Source of the DNA: Natronococcus amylolyticus DSM 10524 | GTDB lineage: Archaea; Halobacteriota; Halobacteria; Halobacteriales; Natrialbaceae | Length of the DNA: 53,564 bases | Assembly: GCF_000337675.1 (NCBI RefSeq) | Contig: NZ_AOIB01000036.1 | Location: 181,393-234,956 of the forward strand | Direction: 5' to 3' | Shown here: in pieces, positions 16,518 to 24,395 of the stretch | Layout of the letters: the number at the start of each line of letters is the position of its first letter | Numbering within the stretch: position 1 is the first letter of the stretch | Made by a program: the position numbers and the translations under genes | The notes under the pieces: model-generated | The model's input: the letters and a program-made list of their open reading frames with translations, nothing else | Databases searched by the model: none | What the model was told of the DNA's origin: nothing

Positions 16518-17480
16518 ATGAACGTCCTCGCCGTGACGGCTAACGCCGACGCGCCGTTTCTGACCCAGCAGGTGGACGCCCTCGAGCAGCGGGGCGTCTC
16601 CGTGACGACGATGTCAGTCGCCGGCGAGGTGAGCGCCGACACCGCCCGGAGCCCGCTCGACTACGTTCGGACGGTCCCGCGGGTGCTCCGGGAGGCGGGC
16701 CCGGAGTACGACCTGGTTCACGCCCACTACGGGCTGACCGCGCCGGCCGCGCTGGCCCAGCTCCGGCTCCCCGTCGTGCTCTCGCTGTGGGGCTCGGACG
16801 TCCACGGCCCGACCGCGCCCGTGAGCAAGCTCTGTGCGCCGCTGTGTGCGGAGGTGGTCGTCATGTCGGCCGAGATGGGTGCCGCGCTCGGTCGGGACTG
16901 TACGGTGATCCCCGACGGCGTCGACCTCGAGCGGTTCCGGCCTGAACCCCGCTCGCGCGCGCGAGAAACTGTCGGCTGGGCGGACGACGAGTACCACGTC
17001 CTCTTTCCCTATCCGCCCGCACGCACGGTGAAAAACTATCCCCGGGCGAAGCGGGTCGTCGACGCCGTCTCGAGCCGCGTCGATCGACCGGTTCGCCTGC
17101 AGACGATCTCGGGCGTCGATCACGACGCCGTCGCGACGTATTTCAACGCCGCCGACGCCCTGCTACTGACGTCCGACAGCGAGGGGTCGCCCAACTCGGT
17201 TAAGGAGGCGATGGCCTGTAATGTCCCCGTGGTCTCGCTCGCCGTCGGCGACGTGCCCGAGCGACTGGCCGGGGTCGACCCCTCGGTCGTCGCGCGATCC
17301 GATCGGGAACTGGTCGATGGGCTGGTGGGCATCCTCGAGCGCGGCGAGCGCTCGAACGGACGGGAGGCGGCCCATGAGGTGAGCATCGATCGAACCGCGG
17401 AGCGAATGCTCGCGGTCTACGAGCGCGCGACCGGGAAACGAGTACCGACTCGAGTCCCGAGAGTTCCCGCAAAGCGGTAG
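16518..17480 (+). CDS. Family 4 glycosyltransferase (GT-B)
   Basis: 320 residues, short for the family (usually 350-400). The N-terminal domain includes ANADAPFLTQQVDALEQRGV, LVHAHYGLTAPAAL and SLWGSDVHG. The C-terminal donor-binding domain has VIPDGVDLERF, then FNAADALLLTSDSEGSPNSVKEAMACNVPVV with the E-x7-E type motif. It would add a sugar from a nucleotide donor to a lipid-linked or surface glycan on the cytoplasmic side. It stands as a single gene with its own ATAACAAA element and is convergent with the SDR operon. The acceptor is unknown. Confidence 0.88.
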   Translation: MNVLAVTANADAPFLTQQVDALEQRGVSVTTMSVAGEVSADTARSPLDYVRTVPRVLREAGPEYDLVHAHYGLTAPAALAQLRLPVVLSLWGSDVHGPTAPVSKLCAPLCAEVVVMSAEMGAALGRDCTVIPDGVDLERFRPEPRSRARETVGWADDEYHVLFPYPPARTVKNYPRAKRVVDAVSSRVDRPVRLQTISGVDHDAVATYFNAADALLLTSDSEGSPNSVKEAMACNVPVVSLAVGDVPERLAGVDPSVVARSDRELVDGLVGILERGERSNGREAAHEVSIDRTAERMLAVYERATGKRVPTRVPRVPAKR

Positions 17481-17632
17481 CGACCCGACCAGACTCGCCG
17501 CAGCGGGTGACTGTTGGCGGGAGCGAGACCGGATCACGTCCCATCTGAAAAACGAGGGGGAGGGCCGGAGCGCAGCAGGGGGCTCCTGGCAGTATCAATT
17601 CAGTGAGCGAACAGTATATGTCTTTATGGTAT

Positions 17633-17652
17633 GTTGTTAGTAACAGAACAAC
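17633..17652. terminator. Inverted repeat between convergent genes
   Basis: GTTGTT (17633-17638) and AACAAC (17647-17652) form a 6-bp stem with an 8-nt loop, between the ends of the GT4 gene (17480) and the SDR gene (17703). It sits in locally AT-rich DNA. It may act as a bidirectional terminator; this is inferred from position only. Confidence 0.3.
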
Positions 17653-17702
17653 AGTTAGCTCCGGTCGGCTCGACCTCGCAGGATGGCCGGGGCTGAGCCC
17701 GG

Positions 17703-18668
17703 CTACTGAATCTCCTCGCGGTACCAGGCCATCGTCTCCGGCAGGTGAGCCTCGAGCGGGCGATAGGTGTACCCCAGCTCCTCGTGGGCCTTCCGTGAGG
17801 TGTAGAACAGCCGCTGGGTCGCGAGTCGGGCCATTCGCCGATCGAAGGGAAACACGCGCCGACCGGTGGCGGCGTCGACGAGTTCGGCGACGGGACCTGC
17901 GGCGCGGATCGTGGTCGCCGGAACGGGGATTCGAGCGGGCGATCCCTCGAGGTGGGCGGCGATCCGCGAGACCGCGCGGTCGTAGGTGAGGTTCTCGCCA
18001 CCGAGGATGTAGTGTTCGCCGGACTCGCCGCGCTCGGCCGCGGCGACCAGTCCCGCGACGACGTCGTCGACGCCGACGATGCTGAGCCCGCCCGGGAGGT
18101 AGGCGGGCATCGTGCGCTCGAGCCCCATCGCGAGCAGCTGTGCCGTGAAGTTCCGATCGCCGGGGCCGAAGATCGAGGTGGGGTGGGCCGTCACCGCGTC
18201 GCCGGAGTCCTCGGCGTAGCGGTCGACGAGACGCTCGGCTTGAGCTTTCGAGGCCTGGTAGGCCCCGATCGGCTCGGCGACGTCGTCCTCGTCGGCGACG
18301 GGGTCGCTTCCGTTCGGTCGTCGGGTTCCCGAGGTGCTCGTAAACACCACGCGCCCGGCGTCGGTCGCCGCGCAGGCATCGAGGAGGTTCGCGGTTCCCT
18401 CCCGGTTGACCCGGCGGACGGTCTCGGGGTCGGCGCTCCAGAGGCTGGCGCCCGCGAGGTGGAAGACGGCGTCGCTCCCGTCGACCAGCGCCTCGAGCGT
18501 CCCCCGCTCGAAGAGGTCGCCGACGTACCAGTCGACGCCCGCGACGCCTCGATCCGAGCCGGACCGACTGAGCCCCCGGACGTCCCATCCCGCCGCACGC
18601 AGATGATCACAGAGGTGGGTTCCCAGAAACCCCGTCGCGCCCGTGACCGCGGCCGTCTTCGCGCTCAT
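17703..18668 (-). CDS. Extended SDR: NAD-dependent sugar epimerase/dehydratase
   Basis: 321 residues. The Rossmann motif GATGFLG is at residues 10-16, TSTSGTR holds the catalytic Ser, and YQASK holds Tyr137 and Lys141. FGPGDRNF follows. These define an NAD(P)-dependent epimerase/dehydratase of the type found with nucleotide sugars; a dihydroflavonol-reductase-like enzyme is the alternative. It is the last gene of a three-gene operon (Gfo/Idh, DUF362, SDR) with ATGA-type overlap to the DUF362 gene. The exact substrate cannot be read from the sequence. Confidence 0.85.
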   Translation of the reverse strand: MSAKTAAVTGATGFLGTHLCDHLRAAGWDVRGLSRSGSDRGVAGVDWYVGDLFERGTLEALVDGSDAVFHLAGASLWSADPETVRRVNREGTANLLDACAATDAGRVVFTSTSGTRRPNGSDPVADEDDVAEPIGAYQASKAQAERLVDRYAEDSGDAVTAHPTSIFGPGDRNFTAQLLAMGLERTMPAYLPGGLSIVGVDDVVAGLVAAAERGESGEHYILGGENLTYDRAVSRIAAHLEGSPARIPVPATTIRAAGPVAELVDAATGRRVFPFDRRMARLATQRLFYTSRKAHEELGYTYRPLEAHLPETMAWYREEIQ

Positions 18669-19594
18669 CGTCCCTCGAGCTGTGGCGGGACGGCGTCCCC
18701 GCTCGCGACCGCGTAGAGCCGGTAGGCGCTCGAGACCGCGGGATGCGTGTCGTCCGAGGGCGGCAGCCGACCGCCCGCCAGTCGCTCCCTGATGCCCGAG
18801 AGGTCGACGCCGTCGGGGTTCTCGACGGCAACCGGTCGCTCCGCGTCTGAGAGCAACAGAGAGAGCGCGACGTCCGCGTCGACGTCTCGACCCAACAGGG
18901 ATGTCGCCACGGCGTCGACGGCGGGCGCCGATCCCGAGAGCAACACGTTCGTCGCGACGGGATCGTCGCCGTAGGCGACCGTTCCGTCGAGCACGGCGAG
19001 GTCGGGATCGACCGTTCGGGTCGCGGCGACCGCGGCCCGAGTCGAGTCGGCTCCGGAGGTTACGAGTCGGCCGAGCGTTCGAACCGCCCCAGCAGCCGTT
19101 CCCTCCTCGGTCGGCCGCAGCGACGGGACGACGATCACGGTCGACTCGAGCAGCGGCTTCGGCACCGAGAGCGCGACCGAGCGCCCGTCGACGGCCCGGT
19201 ACTCGTTTCGCGTCGGTACGTCAGCGAGGTCGACGAGCGCCGCGTCGAAGCGCTCGGCCAGTCGGTCGTAGCCGAGGTACGACGCCGTTCGCTCGAACGC
19301 GATCCGGTCGTCGCTGCGCCCGACGACGACGAGATCGATCTCGAGTTCCCGGTCGAGCCACGCGGCGACCGCGCCGACGACCGCAGGATCGGTCACGACG
19401 CCCGTCGAGGGATGGAACGGGTAGTGGGCGTCCGGAGCGAGGGTTACCCGATCGGCGTTCGCGAGTCGCTTCCGGTGGGGCTCGAGGACCGCTCCGACGG
19501 CCGACTCGAGGCGGGCCAGCCGCGCGTCGACGGTCGGCCGCCAGCCGCCTCGACTGTCGTCCTCGTCGATCGCGGCCAGGTGAGCGGAGCTCAC
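18665..19594 (-). CDS. DUF362 protein
   Basis: 309 residues. LAPDAHYPFHPSTGVVTDPAVVGAVAAWL, LVVVGRSDD and the loop around VPKPLLESTVIVVPSLRPT fit DUF362, a family of unknown function sometimes linked to iron-sulfur proteins. No CxxC ferredoxin motif is present here, so the simple form is represented. It is sandwiched by ATGA overlaps between a Gfo/Idh oxidoreductase and an SDR epimerase, so it probably acts with them on the same sugar or lipid-linked intermediate. The role is not known. Confidence 0.75.
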   Translation of the reverse strand: MSSAHLAAIDEDDSRGGWRPTVDARLARLESAVGAVLEPHRKRLANADRVTLAPDAHYPFHPSTGVVTDPAVVGAVAAWLDRELEIDLVVVGRSDDRIAFERTASYLGYDRLAERFDAALVDLADVPTRNEYRAVDGRSVALSVPKPLLESTVIVVPSLRPTEEGTAAGAVRTLGRLVTSGADSTRAAVAATRTVDPDLAVLDGTVAYGDDPVATNVLLSGSAPAVDAVATSLLGRDVDADVALSLLLSDAERPVAVENPDGVDLSGIRERLAGGRLPPSDDTHPAVSSAYRLYAVASGDAVPPQLEGR

Positions 19595-20691
19595 GGCCGC
19601 ACCTCCGGGACCTCGAGTTCCTCGGCGATGGTCTCGGCCGCCAGGTCGTAGGCGGTCTCGGCCAGCGCGAGCGATCGCCGGCCGTCGAGCCCGCTGACGG
19701 GTGGCTCCTCGTTCGCCCGGACCGCCTCGCAGAAGTCGGCCAGCGCGTCGTAGTGGGCCCGCAGGTAGAACGTCGGGCCGAAGACGGTCGGCTCACCGCC
19801 GACGCGGCTGGCGACGTTCTCGAGGGCCGCCCGGGCCGCGTCCGCGTAGAAGTTCTTCGGAAGGTGGTCCCGGTTGGTGATCGTCCCCGTAATTCCCTCG
19901 AGGCGCAACCGCGTGTTCACCTCGGGCAGCTCCTCCCACTGGTAGGAGCCACAGTGTACCGTGATCGTCGTCCCCGTCTCCGGCGCCCGCAAGAGGACCG
20001 TCGCGGCGTCCTCGACGGGAATTTCGAGGGTTCGGCCCATCGTCGCGTCTCGGACCTCGAGCTCGCCGAACAGCCACTCGAGCACGTCGAAGCAGTGCAC
20101 CCCGAGCTCGAGCAGGGAGCCGCCGCCGACGGCGTTCGGATCGAGCGGCCAGGACGGCGGTGCAGTGTCTGCGGGCGGACGTCCGAGCGGGCCGTCGTTG
20201 AGCCGGATGATCGAGGCGTAGGGAACGTGGCCGACACCACCGTCCTCGTAGGCCGACTTGACGCCGACCATGTCGGGCTGGTACCGAAGTGTGTGGTCGA
20301 CGCCGACGGCGATCCCCGCTCGCTCGGCAATTTCGAGCATTCTATCGGCTTCCTCCGTCGAGCGGGCCAGGGGCTTCTCGACGAAGACGTCAATTCCGTA
20401 CTCGGCGGCCCGTTCGACGGCCTCGGCGTGGAGAAACGGCGGGAGCGCGACGACGGCGGCATCGAGATCCTCCGCGGCGAGCAGCGCCGCGTAGTCGTCG
20501 TACGTTCGGTCGACGCCGGCCCGCTCGGCCCGGTCGCGGTTCCCCGGAACCGCGTCGGCGGCTGCGGGGACCTCGACGCCGGGCATCGCCAGCGCCGATT
20601 TCAGATGCACCATGCCGATGTTCCCGACCCCGAGAACGCCGATCGAGAGCGGCTTCGAGTCGGTCGACCGGCCGCGAAACTGTGAGAGCAT
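19591..20691 (-). CDS. Gfo/Idh/MocA family oxidoreductase
   Basis: 366 residues. The N-terminal NAD motif is GVLGVGNIGMVHLKSAL, the EKP motif is VFVEKPLARSTEEAD, and GGGSLLELGVHCFDVLEWLF contains the catalytic region (D/H pair). This differs from the 9644 oxidoreductase and is only distantly similar. Such enzymes oxidise or reduce sugar hydroxyls. First gene of the operon with DUF362 and SDR, with an ATAACAAA element 34 nt before its ATG. Residues 1-14 before the Rossmann strand are short and polar, consistent with this start. Confidence 0.87.
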   Translation of the reverse strand: MLSQFRGRSTDSKPLSIGVLGVGNIGMVHLKSALAMPGVEVPAAADAVPGNRDRAERAGVDRTYDDYAALLAAEDLDAAVVALPPFLHAEAVERAAEYGIDVFVEKPLARSTEEADRMLEIAERAGIAVGVDHTLRYQPDMVGVKSAYEDGGVGHVPYASIIRLNDGPLGRPPADTAPPSWPLDPNAVGGGSLLELGVHCFDVLEWLFGELEVRDATMGRTLEIPVEDAATVLLRAPETGTTITVHCGSYQWEELPEVNTRLRLEGITGTITNRDHLPKNFYADAARAALENVASRVGGEPTVFGPTFYLRAHYDALADFCEAVRANEEPPVSGLDGRRSLALAETAYDLAAETIAEELEVPEVRP

Positions 20692-20718
20692 TCGCTCGAG
20701 AACGTGGTGGCTGCGGGC

Positions 20719-20726
20719 TTTGTTAT
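20719..20726 (-). promoter_or_regulatory. ATAACAAA element before the Gfo/Idh-DUF362-SDR operon
   Basis: The minus strand reads ATAACAAAGC. The core begins 34 nt before the ATG at 20691. Confidence 0.6.
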
Positions 20727-20816
20727 CGCCGCCGTACCGCCGTCAGACGCCGAGTAGATCGTCCCTTCTACACGAATACGCGGCCTACACGACGTCGATT
20801 CGCTCGACGGCCGAAC

Positions 20817-21770
20817 TCACGGCTGTCTTGCCGTCGCCCGACCGTCGACGCTGTTTGGGGTTCCGTCGACCCCGTCGGCTGCCTTCGTTCGGCGGGCGAC
20901 GTCGGCCATCGTCTCGACAGTGAGGTCGGTTTCGGCTCGTCGCCGATCCAGATAGGAGAGGATCGCCCCCATCCGATCGTCGTCGCGCTCGCGAGTGAGG
21001 TTGTTCGGGTGGAGCCACATGTGAAAGAGGCCATCGGCATCGACTGCCTCGTCGATGCCGCGACGAGCCAGCACGACCATCGGATCACTCCAGACCGATT
21101 CGGCGACCGTCCGCGCGGGTCCCTCGAAGCCGAACAGGAACAGCGACGCCGGAACGTTCACCAGGCCGTACTCGTCGACGATCGGTTCGACGATCATCGA
21201 CCGATCCCGCAGCGTCGAGTCGAAGAGGCCGCGAATCCCGTCGTGGGTCGGGGACCGACCGCGGTAGGCGCCGACGCCGTACTCGGCGAGCACGTCGCGG
21301 TGGCCGACGTCGTTTCGCGGGTAGACGAACGAGTCGACCGTCTGCCCCCACTCCCGCGCCAGCTCGAGGCTCCGCTCGAGTTCGGCTGCCGCGAGTTCGC
21401 GGTCGGTTTCGGGCTGTCCGAACAGGACGTGCGAGAACGAGTGACTGGCGAACTCGTGGTCGACGTCGGAGTCGAGGATCGCGCGAACCAGATCCGGACA
21501 GAACCGAAGGTCCTCGCGATCGGCCCACTCCCCTTGCTCGCGGTCGAACCATCCGTTCGGCACGGGATGGTCGGCGTGTCGCCCGTCACAGGACTCGAGC
21601 ATGAGGTGGCCGACGACGGCCCACGTCGCGGGGACGTCGTACTCGGCGCACAGCTCGAGCATAGCCACCCAGCCGCGTCGGCCGGCCTCGACTCGAGCGC
21701 TCGGCGGGGAGTCGAGATCGTGAAACCCCCACCCGAGCTCGGCGTCGAGCGAGATTACGACGCTGCCCAC
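20817..21770 (-). CDS. Polysaccharide deacetylase-like protein (NodB fold)
   Basis: 317 residues. SVVISLDAELGWGFHD contains the first metal Asp. ATWAVVGHLMLESC, FASHSFSHVLFGQPE (the H-x3-H metal motif), FVYPRNDVGH and LFHMWLHPNNLT match carbohydrate-esterase-4-like deacetylases. It would remove acetyl groups from an N-acetylated sugar during glycan synthesis. No signal peptide is visible, so it acts in the cytoplasm or on lipid-linked intermediates. The GTG at 21770 is the best start (VGSVVISLDAE); GTGs at 21779 and 21782 are alternatives. A 14-codon ORF (ATG 21799 to TAA 21755) overlaps this start in another frame. Confidence 0.83.
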   Translation of the reverse strand: MGSVVISLDAELGWGFHDLDSPPSARVEAGRRGWVAMLELCAEYDVPATWAVVGHLMLESCDGRHADHPVPNGWFDREQGEWADREDLRFCPDLVRAILDSDVDHEFASHSFSHVLFGQPETDRELAAAELERSLELAREWGQTVDSFVYPRNDVGHRDVLAEYGVGAYRGRSPTHDGIRGLFDSTLRDRSMIVEPIVDEYGLVNVPASLFLFGFEGPARTVAESVWSDPMVVLARRGIDEAVDADGLFHMWLHPNNLTRERDDDRMGAILSYLDRRRAETDLTVETMADVARRTKAADGVDGTPNSVDGRATARQP

Positions 21771-21825
21771 AGCGCCCACCACCGTTGGGGATCGTTCATG
21801 GGGATGCCGATAGCGCCTGCGTCGT

Positions 21826-21833
21826 TTTGTTAT
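21826..21833 (-). promoter_or_regulatory. ATAACAAA element before the deacetylase
   Basis: The minus strand reads ATAACAAAAC. The core is 33 nt before an ATG at 21799 that opens a 14-codon ORF, and 62 nt before the likely GTG start at 21770. Confidence 0.55.
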
Positions 21834-21989
21834 GGGCGCCGTTCCGACCATCCGGCCGCCCGCTGCGGACGGTAACCGGTCGGTACCGGTCTCCGATACC
21901 CAATGGAGAGCGTCTCGCCGACGAACCGACCACCGGTAGGATGTGACAATCGTCCGTCGATCGATCCCGTTCCCGAGTGAAGCCGATCT

Positions 21990-21997
21990 ATAACAAA
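21990..21997 (+). promoter_or_regulatory. ATAACAAA element before the first phosphodiesterase
   Basis: ATAACAAAGCG. The core begins 63 nt before the ATG at 22054, leaving room for a short 5' leader. It lies back to back with the copy serving the divergent deacetylase. Confidence 0.55.
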
Positions 21998-22053
21998 GCG
22001 GTCGTCGGGTCACCTCCAGGACAGTAGACGTTCCCGACGTCTCGACACCAATC

Positions 22054-23643
22054 ATGAGCGGATCTTCAACCCCGTCCGAGCGAGCGTTCGTCCTCGGACT
22101 CGACGGCGTACCGTGGAGGCTGATCGAACGATGGACCGACGCCGGGGAGCTCCCGAACTTCGCCCGGATGCGAACGGAGGGCGCCTCCGGGGTCCTCGAG
22201 AGCACCCGGCCACCGACGACGCCGCTGGCGTGGCCCTCGATCGCGACCGGCGTCTGGCCGGACAAACACGGCATCTACGGGTTTCAGAAGCTTTCTTCGG
22301 AGTACTCCCAGCGGATGTACACGAGTCACGATCGCCAACAGCCGGCCCTCTGGGAGCAGCTCTCGCCGGCCCACGTCGGCAACGTCCCGATGACCTACCC
22401 CGCCAGCGAAATCGACGGCACGATGGTAGCGGGGATGATGACGCCGTCGACCGAACGCGAGTTCACTCACCCACCGGAGTTCCAGTCGAGACTCGAGCGA
22501 CGCGTGCCGGAGTATCAGATTAGCCTCGACTACCCCGAGTACGCCGACCGCCTCGACGAGTTCCCCGACGCGGTCGACGAGATGCTCTCGAAACGACGAG
22601 AGCTGATGCGTCTGCAGATGGACGAGGCCGGCGACGACTGGCAGCTGTTTTTCTTCGTCTACACCGCACCAGACCGGTTCCAGCACCTCGTCTGGGAGAT
22701 GGAGCCGTTGCTCGAACACTACAAGCGACTCGACGAGATCCTCGGCGAGGTCATCGAGTACACCGACGACCACGACGCCGATCTCTACGTCATCTCGGAC
22801 CACGGCTTCGGGCCGATCCACCGACTCGTCTACGTCAATCACGTCCTCGAGCGCGAGGGATACCTGTTCAAACGGGAGGACGAGGGGACTCGCGGCGCGC
22901 TCGCGAGCCTGGGAATCTCCCGAGACACGATCACGAACACGCTCGACCGGGTCGGCATCTCCGAGGAGCTGCTCGTCTCGGCGCTCCCGCGCCGACTGGT
23001 CGACTCGGTCGCAGAACAGATACCCGGCGACCACGCCCTCTACGACGTCGACTACGACCGAACCGTCGCGTTCGTCCACGGCGCAGGCACCTGCTACGTC
23101 AACGACACCGAACGGTTCGAGCACGGCGTCGTCGAGCCGCGCGAGATCCCGAAGGTCAAAGAAAAACTCGTCGAGATCTTCGAGTCCGTCACTGAGGCCG
23201 ACGGGACTCGAGTGCTCGAGGTCTTCGACGGCGACGAGCTGTTCCCGACCGACGACCGATCGCCGGATCTGGTCGTCAACGGCCGGGACGGCTACGACTC
23301 GCGGAACACGATCACCGACGAACTGTTCGGCGAGACGGGCACGTACGCCGCCAGCCACCGGAGCACCGGGATCATGCTCTGTCGCGGCCCCTCGATCGAC
23401 GCCGGTGCGACGCTCCGGGGCGCCCGCGTCGTCGACGTCGCGCCGACCCTGCTCCACGGAATCGGCGAACCGATTCCGGAGAACACCGACGGTCGCGTGC
23501 TGTTCGACGCCTTCGACGAGCGCGCGACCCCCTCGCGGACGAAGGTCGAACGAGTCGCCGTCTCGGGAACCGAAGGCGGCGAGGTCGAGGAGGACTTCTC
23601 CGACGTCGAGGATCGACTGAAGGGGCTGGGCTACATGGAGTGA
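22054..23643 (+). CDS. Alkaline-phosphatase-superfamily phosphodiesterase (copy 1)
   Basis: 529 residues. FVLGLDGVPWRLI holds the first metal Asp, and RPPTTPLAWPSIATGVWPDKHGIYGF the nucleophile region (Thr or Ser before PLAWPS). VISDHGFGPIHR near residue 247 supplies Asp/His metal ligands, and a conserved His lies near YAASHRS. This is the type I phosphodiesterase/nucleotide pyrophosphatase group. No signal peptide is seen, so cytoplasmic action on a phosphate ester or sugar nucleotide is likely. A diverged paralogue sits at 39561. Its job in glycan synthesis, adding or removing a phosphate-linked group, is inferred. Confidence 0.87.
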   Translation: MSGSSTPSERAFVLGLDGVPWRLIERWTDAGELPNFARMRTEGASGVLESTRPPTTPLAWPSIATGVWPDKHGIYGFQKLSSEYSQRMYTSHDRQQPALWEQLSPAHVGNVPMTYPASEIDGTMVAGMMTPSTEREFTHPPEFQSRLERRVPEYQISLDYPEYADRLDEFPDAVDEMLSKRRELMRLQMDEAGDDWQLFFFVYTAPDRFQHLVWEMEPLLEHYKRLDEILGEVIEYTDDHDADLYVISDHGFGPIHRLVYVNHVLEREGYLFKREDEGTRGALASLGISRDTITNTLDRVGISEELLVSALPRRLVDSVAEQIPGDHALYDVDYDRTVAFVHGAGTCYVNDTERFEHGVVEPREIPKVKEKLVEIFESVTEADGTRVLEVFDGDELFPTDDRSPDLVVNGRDGYDSRNTITDELFGETGTYAASHRSTGIMLCRGPSIDAGATLRGARVVDVAPTLLHGIGEPIPENTDGRVLFDAFDERATPSRTKVERVAVSGTEGGEVEEDFSDVEDRLKGLGYME

Positions 23644-23753
23644 CCAGCCGTGTGGGGTCGGCGGGCCCGCGCTCGAGCGAGTGTCCGTATCGGCTCCACG
23701 ACCCGCGGCCTGCAAGCATAGCGACTACCCCCTATCGGCCCGCAGGGTCACGC

Positions 23754-24155
23754 ATGGTCGACGAGGATCTCGAACTCGAGCGCGACGTCGGTGAGGCAAC
23801 GATCGTCTACGACGAACCCGACGAGGGAACCGTCAGAAAGACGGTCCCGAACGAACACGTCGCCTACTTCCAGGACCACTGGATCATCAAGACGGACGAG
23901 GACGAGGATGGTCGTGACATCGTTCGACGGATCCCCGCACAGCGGGTCCACTACGTCGAGCGCTCGGTCGAGGAGTTCGAGGAGGAAGTGAGCACGCTGG
24001 TCGATCAGGTTCAGTCGTTCGCGTCGGACCTCCGGACGAAGATCCCCGTCGGTGGGGACAGCGCCGGCCGCCGCGAGCGCGGACGCGAGGACACCGATCC
24101 GATCAACGTCGATATCGACGAGCCAGAGGACGACGACGACCCGCTCGATCGATAG
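23754..24155 (+). CDS. Acidic hypothetical protein
   Basis: 133 residues, highly acidic. The N-terminal 65 residues look like a small beta-rich domain (TIVYDEPDEGTVRKTVPNEHVAYFQDHWIIKTDEDED, then IPAQRVHYVERSVEEFEEEV). A helical stretch and a disordered Asp/Glu-rich tail follow. I do not recognise a named family. The ATG at 23754 is preferred because the frame upstream to 23640 lies next to the previous stop and lacks protein-like composition. It follows the phosphodiesterase by 110 nt and is followed by a T-rich run. Confidence 0.6.
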   Translation: MVDEDLELERDVGEATIVYDEPDEGTVRKTVPNEHVAYFQDHWIIKTDEDEDGRDIVRRIPAQRVHYVERSVEEFEEEVSTLVDQVQSFASDLRTKIPVGGDSAGRRERGREDTDPINVDIDEPEDDDDPLDR

Positions 24156-24164
24156 CAATCCCAC

Positions 24165-24178
24165 CTTTTGTTTTTCGT
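24165..24178 (+). terminator. T-rich terminator
   Basis: CCTTTTGTTTTTCG follows the stop at 24155 by about 10 nt. Archaeal transcripts typically end at such T-runs. Confidence 0.45.
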
Positions 24179-24395
24179 CGAACGATCCCGTTCGAAGTCG
24201 ATCCGCTACTCGAGACCATGTGTCGTGGTCACCTCGCTCTCGCCGCGGTCCGTCCTCGCGCGTTCGTAGCGGACCCGTTCCGTCACTCGAGGGGGTAGCG
24301 CAACGGGAATAGCTACTCGCGATCCGTCTGCAGACGGTGGTGGTCGTACAGGTATCACTCGACCCCTTCGCTCCCGAACCCCCCGACTCTGTCGC

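Noticed and set aside
21755-21799. 14-codon ORF overlapping the deacetylase start
   Set aside because: It ends 16 nt inside the main gene rather than at an ATGA/GTGA junction, so it was not counted as a clear minicistron although its ATG spacing (33 nt) fits.
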